DNA of 64,000 nucleotides from Basidiobolus meristosporus CBS 931.73. Lineage: Eukaryota; Basidiobolomycota; Basidiobolomycetes; Basidiobolales; Basidiobolaceae. Numbering within the stretch: the stretch's first letter is position 1; each line of letters begins with the position of its first letter. The position numbers and the translations under genes are program-made. This document shows, one piece after another, positions 20,945-32,951 of this stretch. The notes beneath the pieces are model-generated. The model saw nothing but the letters and a program-made list of their open reading frames with translations. It searched no databases and was not told where the DNA came from. The stretch covers positions 62,001 through 126,000 of the forward strand of contig MCFE01000148.1 in NCBI GenBank assembly GCA_002104905.1. The letters are read 5' to 3'.

Positions 20945-21214
20945 TGTTATGATCCACTGCTTGAACACTTTAGTTAGAACAGCTTTTGGTCCAATAAATT
21001 GGTTTATGTTTAGCCAATCAAATGGTGGAAAACAATGTAATAATATGAGTTGTCAGCCATAACTTACAGTTGGAAGTGCAATTAACCAAGCTTATCTGAC
21101 AAAATGTATATAAGAAGTTGCTGGACCTCAATAAAAATCAGTTCAAGTTATAGTGAATGCAATACTAGCTAAACTCCCTATTCCTTTACAACTCTTTTAC
21201 CAAGACTTTGAACA
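20945..21214 (+). repeat. 5' LTR of gypsy A element G4, shortened
   Basis: Begins TGTTATGATCC and ends TTTGAACA. It is about 100 bp shorter than other family LTRs through internal loss and is strongly diverged, so G4 is among the oldest copies. TTGGTA follows and then G3. The primer-binding site of G4 continues after G3 at 26159. Confidence 0.8.
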
Positions 21215-21220
21215 TTGGTA

Positions 21221-24200
21221 TGTTATGATCTACCGCTTGAATGTTTAAGTTAGATCAGTTTTTAGTCAAATCAATTAGTATATGTTTAGGTTATCAGTAT
21301 ATCAGTATTATCAATCAAATCAGTAGCATTAGTCAGCAAATGAATCAGCAGATCCTTATCAGACAGAAATAGATATATTAAGTAAAATCTTATTGGGTGA
21401 TGATGATGCAATCCAATGAGTCATCAGCCACAGTCTACATTAGGAAATACAATTGGTCAGCAATTGATCTGCCAAATTGTATATAAGGAGCTGCTGGAAC
21501 CTCAATAAACGTCAATTCAAGTTTTAGTGAATACAATATTAGCTAAACTTCCTATTCCTCTACAACTCTTGTACCAAGACTTGTAACATTGGTAGCAGCA
21601 ATGACCAGAAACCTCCCTCCTGAAGAAAGAAGAAACCTCCCTCAAGATGTCGGAAAATCAAGAATGGAAGAATGCCATGCAGCAAATCCTGGCCCAACAG
21701 CAATAGTTACTCCAGATCCTCAGCCAACAGCAACAAGGAATGAATACCATGGCTCAGAGCCAGCAAAGCCCTGTCAAGAGCAACTTTAGTGTGAAGGTCA
21801 ATTGGTACCATGGCAGAGTCAATGAAAACCTGGGAACTTGGCTCTTTCATATTGAAGAAGCTTTTAAAGCTAAAGGAATAGCTCCTGAAAGCAAGTTGCA
21901 TTATGCAGCTTCTTACCTGGCAGATGCAGCCTTACAGTGGTACCACAACAAGATCAGGTCAGTCACCAAAATGGGATGCTCTACAATCTCTACCTGGGAT
22001 GAGTTTGTGTCGGAAATTCAGGATGCTTTTGAGCCTCCACACCAGCAGACACTACTAAGAAGGAAGTTGAAGACACTCAGACAGAAAGGAATGGTGCAAG
22101 AATACATCTATGAGTACAGATGTCCACTTGGACAAATTGAAAGAATGGACCCCTTGGATCAAGTTGAATACTTTGTTGATGGGTTGAAAGAAAGAACTTG
22201 CAAGGAAGTGAATTACCAAAGGCCTCAGACTATTGAAGAAGCCATCAAGATTGCCATTGACTATGACTCAGCTATGTTTGGAGTTGGGAAGCCTACAGTG
22301 ACTAATCAGAAAGGCTACAATCATTATTAAAGAAGACAGTCAGAAGCAGTACCAAGGGAAATAGATGCTATGCAGAAGAATCCTACCTCAGAAGAATGCT
22401 AGGAGAAAGGACTTTGCTTCATTTGCCACCAGCAGGGACATATTGCAAAGTACTGCCCTCAGAGAAGAATTGGACATCAGCCAACAAGAACCTTCAACCA
22501 TGTTGAGTCCCATGAACACAGTAATGTGGAAGATGAGCTTGAAGAAGACTCAGAACTCACCTTCCACATGACAGAAGAATACCTATCCCAGATGACCTCA
22601 AGCTCAGGAAAGCTATTATACTTGAATGTAGTAGTCAATGGAGTACCTGCCAAGATCATGATTGACTCAGGAGCATTGCATGAGTACATGTCAGAGCAAT
22701 TTGCTTTGAAAGCTGGAATCAACTTGGAACCTACCAAATCAACTTCAGTCTCCACAGCTGATGGGAACTCTCACATAATCACCCGTATTACCCAGCCAGT
22801 AAGAATGAAGATCAATGACTATGAAGAAGACCTACAGGCTTATAAATTTGGGAACTGCAAGTTTGACCTTGTACTTGGAAAAACCTGGCTATTTTGTTGT
22901 AATCCATCAATCAACTGGAGAACCCATGCTACTCAGATCCAAAAAGACAACAAGACCTATTAGCTATTACCTGCCAGGCTGGATTTCAACTTGGTCAATT
23001 TCAGTATGTGTGAGACAAGTGAACTTAGAAAGACCCAGTTCTGTAGAGCACTTAGAAAAGGTACCAAGATGTTCCTGATGGTGGTATTACAGGAGGATTT
23101 CTCTACCCCAGCACCCCAGCAGGTCCAGACTCTCTTGAAGCAATATTCAGACATGTTTCCAGATGAGCTTGTAAGCTTACCACCAGTCAGAGACATGGAT
23201 CATGCCATTGACACAGGAGATAGCCCTCCAGTGAGCAAGACACCTTACAGAATGAGTCCATTGGAATTGGAGGAAATGAAGAGACAAATTGATCAGCTAT
23301 TGAAGCAAGGATATATCAGGCCCAGCAAGTCACCATGGGGAGCACCAGTGCTTTTTGTGAAAAAGAAGGATGGAACACTTAGGATGCGCATTGACTATAG
23401 AGCCCTGAACTCAGTTACCGTCAAGAATAAGTACCCCATACCTTGGATTGATGAGCTTTTGGACCAACTTAATGGAGCCACTATTTTCAGCAAGATTGAC
23501 CTCATGTCAGGATACTACCAAATTAGGGTGAAACCAGAAGATATTCCTAAGACAGCATTTAGGACCAGATATGGATATTACGAGTACTTAGTCATGAGTT
23601 TTGGCCTCACTAATGCCCCTGCAACATTCATGATGCTGATGCAGACTGTCTTTCAGGAGTACTTAAACAAGTTTCTGATAATCTACCTGGATGACATATT
23701 GACATACAGCAAGACAGAAGAGGATCACGTAGTGCACATTGAAAAGGTCTTGGAGAAACTAAGAGAGAACAAGCTATATGGCAAGCTAGCCAAGTGTGAA
23801 TTCTTCAAGGAGCACTTTGAATACCTGGGACACATAGTGACTAGCACAGGAGTGACCTTAGACCCTAAGAAGGTTGAAGTTATCAAGAATTTGAAGCAGC
23901 CCCATAGCATATCAGAACTCAGATCCTTCCTTGGAATGGTTTCCTATTATTGGAGATTTGTCAAGTCTTTTGCAAGTATTGCAGCCCCTTTAACTGATAT
24001 CCTCAAGAAAGACAATGCCTACAAGTGGGACATAGCTTGTGAGACTGCCTTCCAGACGCTCAAGAATGAACTTGCTAAGTTGCCAAGCTTAAAAATACCA
24101 GATTTCTGAAAAGAGTTCACTCTGTGCACAGATGCTTCAGATTATGCAATTGGTGGAGTGCTGAGCCAAGAACACAAGGGAAAGGACTACCCTGTTGCCT

Positions 24201-26158
24201 TTGAATCTAAGAAACTGAACTCAGCAGAACAAAACTATCCAGTCCATGAGAAGGAGATGCTTGCTATAATACACTGTTTGAAGACATGGAGATGCTATAT
24301 TGAAGGAGTCAAATGCACTGTGAAGACTGATCATGCCTCCATCAAGTATATATTTACTCAGAAGGTACTCTCTAGAAGAATGACAAGATGGAGTGAATAC
24401 ATTCAGCAATTTGACCTGGAGATTGTCTACTACCCTGGAAAAAACAACATGGTTGCTGATGCCTTATCAAGATTAGATCAAGTTGCACAACTCAACCTGG
24501 TGCATGAATCAGATTGGCCTAGCCTATTACCAAAGTACTTGGAGGACCAAGCCATTCCTAATGGGGTGGATGAAGAGATAAAGAAGATAATCCGGGATGA
24601 AGCCAGCAAATTTGTTGTACAGGATGAAACACTCTACCAAATTGTTGATGGAAGCCCTATTGCCTATAGCCCTTATGTTACTTGCCTGGATTTAATACAT
24701 AAGCTACACAATGTATATGGACATCTTGGAATTGAAGGAACCTATAGCTTTGTGAAAGTCAGAGCATGGTGGCCCAGAATGAAATAAGATATTGAGAAGA
24801 TAGTGAAAACATGCCCAAACTGCCAAATCTATCAAGGCCAGCCACAACAAATTGCCAAACTCTTTCCTTTGGAGCCTGTAAGACCATTTGAGAGATGGGA
24901 AATTGACTTTATTGGAAGACTGCCAACTACCAGGAAATGCAACTGTTGGATCCTAGTAGCAATTGACCATGCCACTTAATGGCCAGTGGCTAAAGCTGTA
25001 CCTAGAGCCAGTGAACAAAAAGTTGCAAGTTTCATTTACCATGAGATCCTGATGAAGTTTGGATGCCCTGTGGAAATCTTATCTGATAGAGGAGCAAACT
25101 TTATGGCAAAGACATTAGAGGCTTATCTGGAAATGCAGCAGATCAAACACTTGAAAACCTTGGCATATCACCCCAGAACTAATGGAGTCACTGAACAGTT
25201 TAATGGATTATTTGGAAAAGTGCTGACCAAGTATGCAAATGGAGCTGTCAGTAGATGGGATGAGTATATAGACCAAGCACTCTTTGTATGCAGAGTTGGA
25301 GTACACAACACTGCCCAAAAATTGCCATTTTACTCTATGTATGGATGTTAACCAAGGATTCCTGGAGATCTCACACAACCAAAGCTTACAGACACCTTAG
25401 AAGATGAACTCAGGCAGCCAAGTAGACACCAGCAACTGGAACAAAGACATCAAGAAGCACAGACAAAAGTATCTCAAAGTGCAGAAAAGTTGAAGCAGAG
25501 ATTTGATGAAAATATAGCACCAGAAGCATTGACAGTTGGGAACTTTGTATTGCTAAGAAACAATATTTGAAAGAAGTTTGAGCCACAATGGACAGGACCA
25601 TTCAAGATCATCAGAAAATGTCCATTTGCAACTTACCAACTGATGGACAAATACGGTAATATCCGGGAAGACTTAGTGCATAGGGACAGACTCAAGCTTG
25701 CAAGACTTGCTGATAATACTGAACCATCAAGATATTGGTATCACAAGAAAAGAGACTCAGGAGAACCCTCTCAACTTTAGTAGGGGAGAATGTTATGATC
25801 TGCTGCTTGAATGTTTAAATTAGATCAGCTTTTAGTCATATCAATTAGTATATGTTTAAATTATCAGTATATCAGTATTATCTATGAAATCAGTAGCATT
25901 AGTCAGCAAATGAATCAGCAGATCCTTATCAGACAGAAATAGATATATTAAGTAAGATCTTATTGGGTGATGATGATGCAATCAAATGAGTCATCAGCCA
26001 CAACCTACATTAGGAAACACAATTAGTCAGCAATTGATATGGCAAAATGTATATAAGGAGCTACTGGAATCTCAATAAAAATCAGTTCAAGTTTTAGTGA
26101 ATACAATACTAGCTAAACTCCCTATTCCTCTACAACTCTTATACCAACACTTTTAACA
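21221..26158 (+). mobile_element. Ty3/gypsy family A element G3, full length
   Basis: A complete element with 368 bp LTRs at 21221-21588 and 25791-26158, flanked by GGTA (21217-21220 and 26159-26162). The primer site TTGGTAGCAGC follows the left LTR and the polypurine tract GTAGGGGAGAA precedes the right one. The LTRs differ at roughly one base in ten over the first 110 bp, so insertion is not recent. The target was the primer-binding site of another gypsy A copy, G4. Confidence 0.93.
21647..25780 (+). pseudogene. Gypsy A gag-pol polyprotein of G3 with about nine stops
   Basis: Gag and pol form one uninterrupted frame of 1378 codons, broken only by single-codon stops (for example 21704, 24107 and 25349), with no frameshift. 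The domains are: Gag capsid (WYHGRVNENLGTW); a CCHC knuckle (CFICHQQGHIAKYC, near 22410); aspartic protease (IMIDSGA, near 22660); RT with [30 protein letters not shown] and YLDDIL (near 23690); RNase H with CTDASDYAIGG (24130); integrase with HKLHNVYGHLG, CPNC, DFIGRL, LSDRGANF and a Glu in NGVTEQFNG; and a C-terminal GPFKII. It is the best template for the family. A single Gag-Pol frame is typical of several fungal gypsy lineages. Confidence 0.92.
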
Positions 26159-29007
26159 GGTAGTAGCAGTAACCAGACACCTCCATTCAATAGAGGGAAG
26201 TAGCCTCCCTCAAGATATAAAAATAACAGGAATGGAAAAATACAATGTGGCAAATCTGTGCCTAATAGTATTAGATACTCCCAATTTTTAGCTAACAGCA
26301 ACAAAGAATGTCTAACATGGCCCAGGACCAGCCAATCCCTGTGAAGAGCATCTTCAGTGTGAAGGTTAACTGGAGCCATGGTAGTGTCAATGAAAACTTG
26401 GGAAATTGGCACTCTAAGATTGAAGAAGCTTTTAGGGCTAAAGGAATTGCCCAGAGAGCAAGTTATGTTGTGCAGCCTCTTACCAGGCAGATGAAGCTTT
26501 ACAGTTGTACCACAACAAGACTAGATCAACAGCTATAATTGGATGTTCTACTATCTCTACCTGAGATGAGTTTGTGTTTAGAGTATAAGATGGTCTGGAA
26601 CCTCCTCACTAGCAGACACCAATAAAGGAATATGAAGACCCTCAGACAGAAAGGAACTTTGCAAGAATACATTCATGGGTGTAGATATCTACTTTGACAA
26701 CTTATAAGAATTAACCCCAGTGATCAAGTTGAATACCTGCTTGATGGTTTGAAAGAAAGAACTTGTAAGGTGAACTATCAAAGACCTTACTCTATTGACA
26801 AAGCCATCATGAATACCATTGACTATGACTCAGCTACATTTGGAGCTGAAAGCCTATAATGACTAATCAGATAGGCTACAGTCACCATGAAAGAAGACAA
26901 CCAGAAGCTGTGCCATGGGAAATAGACACTTGGCCAAAGAGTCCCACCTTAGAAGAATATGAGAAATGACTTTGTTTTGACTGTTACCAGCAAGTGCATA
27001 TCTCAAAGTAATGCTCTCAGAGGAGAGATGAGCGTTGTTCAGCAAGAGCCTTTAACCACACTAAAGCTCTTGAACATAATAATTTGTAGGATGAACTTAA
27101 TGGAGACTCAGGACTTGCATTCCATATGGAAAGAAGATCCTTGTGTCAGATGACTTCAAGCTCAGGAAACCTATTATACCAGCACAGAGCAATAGATAGG
27201 GTACCTGCTATGATTGTGATTGACTCAGGAGCATCACATGAGTACATTTCAAAGCATTTTGCCCTAGAAGCTGGAATCAACTTGGAACTCACAAAAATAG
27301 CTCCAGTTTCAGCAGCTGATTGAAACTCACAGAATCAACCCAATTGCTCAGGCAATAAAAATCAGGATCAATGACTGGGAAGAAGATCTACAGGCATACA
27401 TGTTTAGCAGCTGTAGACTTGACCTTGTACTTGAAAAGACCTGTTATTTTGCTGTAATCCATCAATCAACTGGAGATCTCATGCTACTGAGATTCATAAG
27501 GACAACAAAACATATAAGCTACTACCAGACACTCTGGATTTCAGCTTGGTCATTTCCAGTTTGAGTGAGACAAGTGAGCTTAGCAAAGCACAGTACTGTA
27601 GGAAACCTGGGAAAGGTTCCCAAATGCTCTGCATTGTGATAGTACAGGGGAATTTCTCTACCACAGCTCCCCAGAAGGCCCAGACTCTTTTGAAGAAATA
27701 TTAAGACATGTTTCCAGATGAACTTGTAAGCCTACTACCAGTTGGTGATATGGATTGTACTATTCATCAATAATTGAAGTAGCCCCAATGCAAATCAGAA
27801 CTCAGATCTCAGATAAGAGCTTACTCTGAGCCCACATGTTTCAGATTGTGCCATTGGTGGAGTATTGAGCCAAGACAATGAGGGAAAGGACTGCCTAGTT
27901 GCCTTCATATCCATAAAACCAAGCTCAGCAAAACAAAACCATCTATTGCATGAGAAGGAGATGCTAGCCACAATTCACTGCTTGAAGTCATGGAGATGCT
28001 ACATTGAAGGGGTCACATGCTCTGTGAATTCTGATCACACCCCAATCAGGTATATACTTACTGAGAAGGTACTATCCAGAAGAATGTCAAGAAGTAGCAA
28101 ATACACTCAGTAATTTGACTTGAAAATTGGCACTGCCCTGGCAAAGACAACACTGTTGCTGATATCATATCAAGACTGGAACAAGTTGCACAACTCAACA
28201 TGGTGCATGAATCAGAATGGCCTTGCCTATTAACAGGGTATTTGGAGGACCAAGCTACTGCTAATGAGGTTAATGAGGATGTCAAGAAGCTAATACAGGA
28301 TGAAGCCAGCAAATTTTAGTACAGGATGAAACACTCAACCAAATTGTTGAAAGAACCTCAATAGCTTATTGCCCTTCTGTTGCTTGTCTAGATTTAATGC
28401 ATAAGCTACACAATGGATATGAACATCTTGAAATTGAAGGTACCTATAGCCTTGTGAAAACCAGATTGCAGCAAGTTATTGAGAAGCTGGTGAAAATGCA
28501 CCCAAGTAGCCAAAACAACCCAGGCATACCACACAGAAGTGCCAAACTCTTTCCCTTGGAGCCTGTAAGACCATATGAGAGATGGGAAATGACTTTGATA
28601 ACAGACTGCCAACCTTCATGAAATGCAACAGTTGGGTCCTAGTAGCGATTGACTATACAACTATATGACAAGTTGCTAAAGACATACCTGTGGCCAGTGA
28701 GCAAGAAGTTGGACAATTCATCTTCCATTAGTTCCTGATGAAGTGCGGATGCCCTGCAGAGAAGCTAGCTGATAAAGGTGCAAACTTGATGGTAGAGATA
28801 TTGAAAGCTTACTGGGATACGCAGCTGGTAAAACTCTTGAAAACCTTGCATATCACCCCAGGACTAATGGAGTCACCATGCAGATTAAAGGAGTATTTAG
28901 AAAAATGCTGACCAAGTAGTCAAATGGAGCTGTCAGTGGATGGGATGTGTATATTGACCAGGCACTATGTGCCTGCAGAGTTATAGTGCACAGCAACACC
29001 TAACAAC
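26159..29007 (+). pseudogene. Gypsy A element G4, internal region, strongly decayed
   Basis: It continues the primer site after G3 (GGTAGTAGCAG). Gag traces (WSHGSVNENLG) lie at 26.34-26.8 kb, protease (IVIDSGASHEY) near 27210, then a deletion of most of RT. RNase H remnants (EGKDCLVAF) lie at 27.8-28.1 kb and integrase at 28.2-29.0 kb. Stops and small indels are frequent. It is split at 29007 by copia C2 and resumes at 37098. ACAAC at 29003-29007 is the C2 target copy. Confidence 0.8.
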
Positions 29008-30474
29008 TGTAGCAATTTAAGAAGTAATTTGGATATAGGGAACTTATCAAGAAATAGTGATAATAGTTGAACTTTTGTTTATTTGTAAAGAAGCTCAGTA
29101 TTTATACCTTTGTAGAAGTAACACAGCTGCAACACTAAGTAGGGAGGGTTTCTCAATATTCAGGAGCATTCTGTAACAGTTTCAGGGTTAGTACATCATG
29201 TTTAGCAAAAGTGCTAATTTGATCCTGAATATAGCGGAATAATCATAAGATTATATATCTGGAGAAAGTGGCAAAGTCAAGGCAGTAAATAAGTCCTACA
29301 GTGACTAAGACTAGTCTAGAATTGTTAAGTAAATCTTTAGCTGCTGAATGATACCAAATAGTCCAATATTTTAACACTCCCCCTCAACTAAATAATTTCT
29401 TTATCCCAATTTCTCTCTAAGGATCTCAAACTGTGGCCTAGCTAGTGGTTTTGTCAATATGTCTGCCACCATTTTGTCAGTTGGGCAGTAAACTAACTCC
29501 TCTAAGTTATTTTCTACTGCTTCACTCACAAAGTGATTCTGTATATCAATGTGCTTAGTTCTGGCATGATTAGTAGGATTTCTAGCTAATGAAATACAAC
29601 TTTGATTATCCTTGTATATACATGTTGGTTCACCTGAGCTAAAACCTAAGTCTTTGAATAAGTTTTGTAGCCGTATAGCCTCCGTGGTTGCTTGACATGC
29701 AGCCATATATTTGGCTTCAGTTGTAGATAGTAGACTTGTTCCATTGTACCGTGCCAGGGCATGCGGCGTGATCTGCGGTTGTAAAGAACAATCAGGCGCG
29801 ATATTATAGCTACCAGAAGGAAGGATTGTTCTTGGACAATTTTGCACTATGTGGGACAATCTCGCACACTATGGCACAGTCCGACACGATGAGGTTGGAA
29901 CGGATGATCACGCCAACTTGTAATGTTTGCATCACATGCGCAATCAGATACCGCCATTATGGTGGGTAAAATCCGGTATTTGGATATGTTTCTTTAATGT
30001 AAATGGAAATAGATTTGTATCACACTATAAACTAGACTAGTACTTACCATTTTGGTTACCCTCACTCCAATTGGACACTATCTCAGTGGTTAATTGGTCC
30101 AAAGGTATCCTGAAGCTGGCAGCCCCCAATTGGCTCATTGACTACTGAAAAACCTACCTGATTTGCCATCAAATATCCCATTTTGTTCATTGAGCAAGTA
30201 AATCCCTGATCCTAGTGATTGGACAAGGTGTCATAGCCAGCACTCAAGCAATTGTGTAGGTGCAAAACAGATCCAATAGCTGCACTGGTATTACAGATGA
30301 CATATATATATGCAGGGTGTTTATTTATAGGGGTTCTGTCTCAAATGTGAGATGACCTTGATATTACTTATATCAAAAATTTGATGATCACTGATTTGCA
30401 ATGGCTTGATTTGGATCGCAAAAAAAAAGGGTTGTCGGGATCATTACAAATGTGAGCAATTCAAAGCAATTGCA

Positions 30475-31707
30475 TCATCTTCTCCTGGGTTTTTTTCTCA
30501 CAGGGATTACTACTGAAGCATTTGGTAGTGACTCACTTTGCACACCTATACTACTTCCTGGCTGACTATCATCTTGGCTACTTCTGTATTTGTAGTCAGT
30601 ATTTTGCCTCCTAGTTGATGAGTGCAATGCTACAGCTTGGCCGCGCTGAATTGCTCCAACTGAACCAACTGAACCGGCCTGTAGTGCCATGCGCTGATGT
30701 GTTCTTTTACTTGCCAAGGGCTCCGGTGGTTGAGGCACTTCATGTTGGTCATCATCAGTCAGTTCACCAGAAGTAACTTGCTGATGGTCAGGCAAAACGG
30801 CACACGCAGGCGTGCCTTGATGCGTTGAGATGGCCCTTGGCTGAGTTCAATGTGATGCTGCAAGTTGACACGACTCGGTCTGCTCCAATGGACTTGTGTC
30901 TAAATGAGCAGTTTGGCAAGTTCTCGTAGTTTTGCTCTGAAGCGCACGCGTTGACTTGATGCGGGGCGTTCTGGTAAAGGGTGTTGGCGTGCTCTGGACT
31001 GACGTGCGCCGGCGCGCTGTGGTTGCAAGAGATGGTAGGGAATCCAGCAAGGTGTGCTGGCACAATCTGGATGATGTTGCTTGCGGTCTGTATTCTTCCT
31101 CCTGAAGCTCACCATCTGATTCCTCAAGGTATTCACTTACCCTCTGTCTGATACTTTGGAGCTGTTGCCTGGATGAGTCCTGTGTTTATTGCTCTCAGAA
31201 GCCACTTAGCTCTACTAATATATCATGTAGTACAGTAGTCATTTGAGGCAAAAACTCATTCAAAATCTCTTTGGTTCCCAAAGTTGAGGCATGAACAGAC
31301 GTGTTCCGCCCATACTGTGCAAATTGCGTGCGAAATTGCACCTGTGCGGCTTCTTTGTCAAATCCCCTCACTCTCAGCTCATTCTTGATTTCAATACTTG
31401 TCTTGTTATATATCTTTTTACATACATCGGCTGGCATCTTGATGTAGAACTCATGCCACAGCTTTCTACTCAAATTCTTCCATCTTTGTTGACTCTCTGA
31501 GGTATCTAGTTCTGCTAGATTAATCAGTAGTGCCCAAATATCTGTATGAAGGCTCATCATAGACACTTGGGCCATACTAAAATCATTTGGCAAGAACTCA
31601 AACAGATCCAACATTGACTTTTCCAGTCCGGACTGCGTTTGTGAGCTGGGGGATGGGTTTTGTCTGGGTTGTACTAAAGATGAGTTGAGGCTTGGTATGG
31701 GGACCAT
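30475..31707 (-). pseudogene. Harbinger second protein (ORF2) of H2, three stops
   Basis: About 410 codons in one frame from ATG 31707 to 30475, interrupted by stops near 31195, 31188 and 30846. At two of these sites the H3 copy has sense codons. The N-terminal part is conserved in H3 (FEFLPNDFSM, WALLINLAELDT, QRWKNLSRKLWHEFY). The middle is Ser/Thr/Gln-rich and the end is basic (VRKKPRRR), a plausible nuclear localisation signal. In PIF/Harbinger elements the partner protein usually has a Myb/SANT-like domain that aids transposase entry or DNA binding. I do not see a clear Myb motif, though the Trp-containing QRWKNLSRKLW stretch could be a diverged one. Confidence 0.7.
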
Positions 31708-32066
31708 AGCAATGGATTTGGATACTTATACAGCAGTATATTGGCATCAACCTGGTCTTATATGAAATATATATGAAAACTAATGTGATTGTTGAATTTT
31801 CCATATATTATGCATGATGCATCTTGGATTGAGTTGACACAGATCAGATCACATCAATTGCAGATTTCCTATTTGATTATAGACCTATGATTAAAGCATC
31901 AATAAAAGTACCAAGGCATTGTTTGCTGATGATTTTTGCATCATAATGATGGGATACATGGCAATTGATGGAGATTTAACCATAATGTATTAAAAATCAA
32001 ATAAATAAGGCAGATTGCGCCAAATCAATTCAAACCACCTTAATACAATCATCCACCATTTTTAAT

Positions 32067-32951
32067 ATGACTTACTCATCTGAATGGTCTTTTCTCATCA
32101 ATCCCATCACTACCACTGGATTTCCTTTTGACACACTAGAGGAGATCTATTCCAAGTACTGTGGACCATCAACCCCAATCTACTCAAGGAGATCCCTTGT
32201 CAAGCTTCTCTGATATTACAAGAAACATTGCCCTACAAGGTTTCATCCCACCATCCATGGCAACAAAAGTCCTAGAAGCTTTCATTCCCAGCTGACAGCA
32301 ATGGAGAACCACCTTGCAGAGGGTATGAATGACTTAGAGCAAGCTTGGTATACTAGGTTCAGAAGCTCCAATAGACTTCCGTATCCCAGAATGTTCAGCA
32401 ACAGGTTCCATATCAGGAGTATTTTGGATACCTTCCCAGTGAGGATTAACAGACCTTCTAGAGGGCAGAGGCACTTTTATTCTGGCAAGTACAAGGCACA
32501 CTGTGTGAAGTTTCAAGCACTGTCTGACATTGAGGGTAACATCATCTGGTTTAGTGGGCCATTTGCTGGAAGTAGGCATGACAAAGCACTCTGGGTAGAG
32601 AATCATCCTGAATTCAGTAGAGGGGAGAAATGTATGGCAGACTTGGCTTATATAGGAGAGGATTGTCAGAGATTAGGATGTATTAAAGCTTATAGGAAGC
32701 CAAGGAATGGTGTACTTAGCAGGAAGCAGAAGCTCTACAATGAGATATTTAATCATTTCAGAGTAAGGGTAGAGCACACATTTGGATATCTGAAGAGATT
32801 CAGCATATTGGCAGGTAAATACAGAGGAAAGTCATATAAAGGAGAAAACAGCAGAATAGGTAAAATAGTTAAGATACTTATTGATGCACAGTATGTTCAT
32901 ACAAGAAGACATCCACTGAGAGAAATGTGTCTGGAGCATTATGAGAAGTAA
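32067..32951 (+). pseudogene. Harbinger DDE transposase of H2, one stop
   Basis: From ATG 32067 to 32951, 294 codons plus stop, with a TGA at 32211 (H3 has a sense codon there). The DDE core is visible: Asp in ILDTFPVRINRPS, Asp in FAGSRHDKALW and Glu in RVEHTFGYLKRF, with the GYL(K/R)xRF signature of the HARBI1-like DDE_Tnp_4 family. The enzyme would cut at the terminal repeats and generate the 3 bp duplications seen here. The stretch from 32301 is open to the end. Confidence 0.88.
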
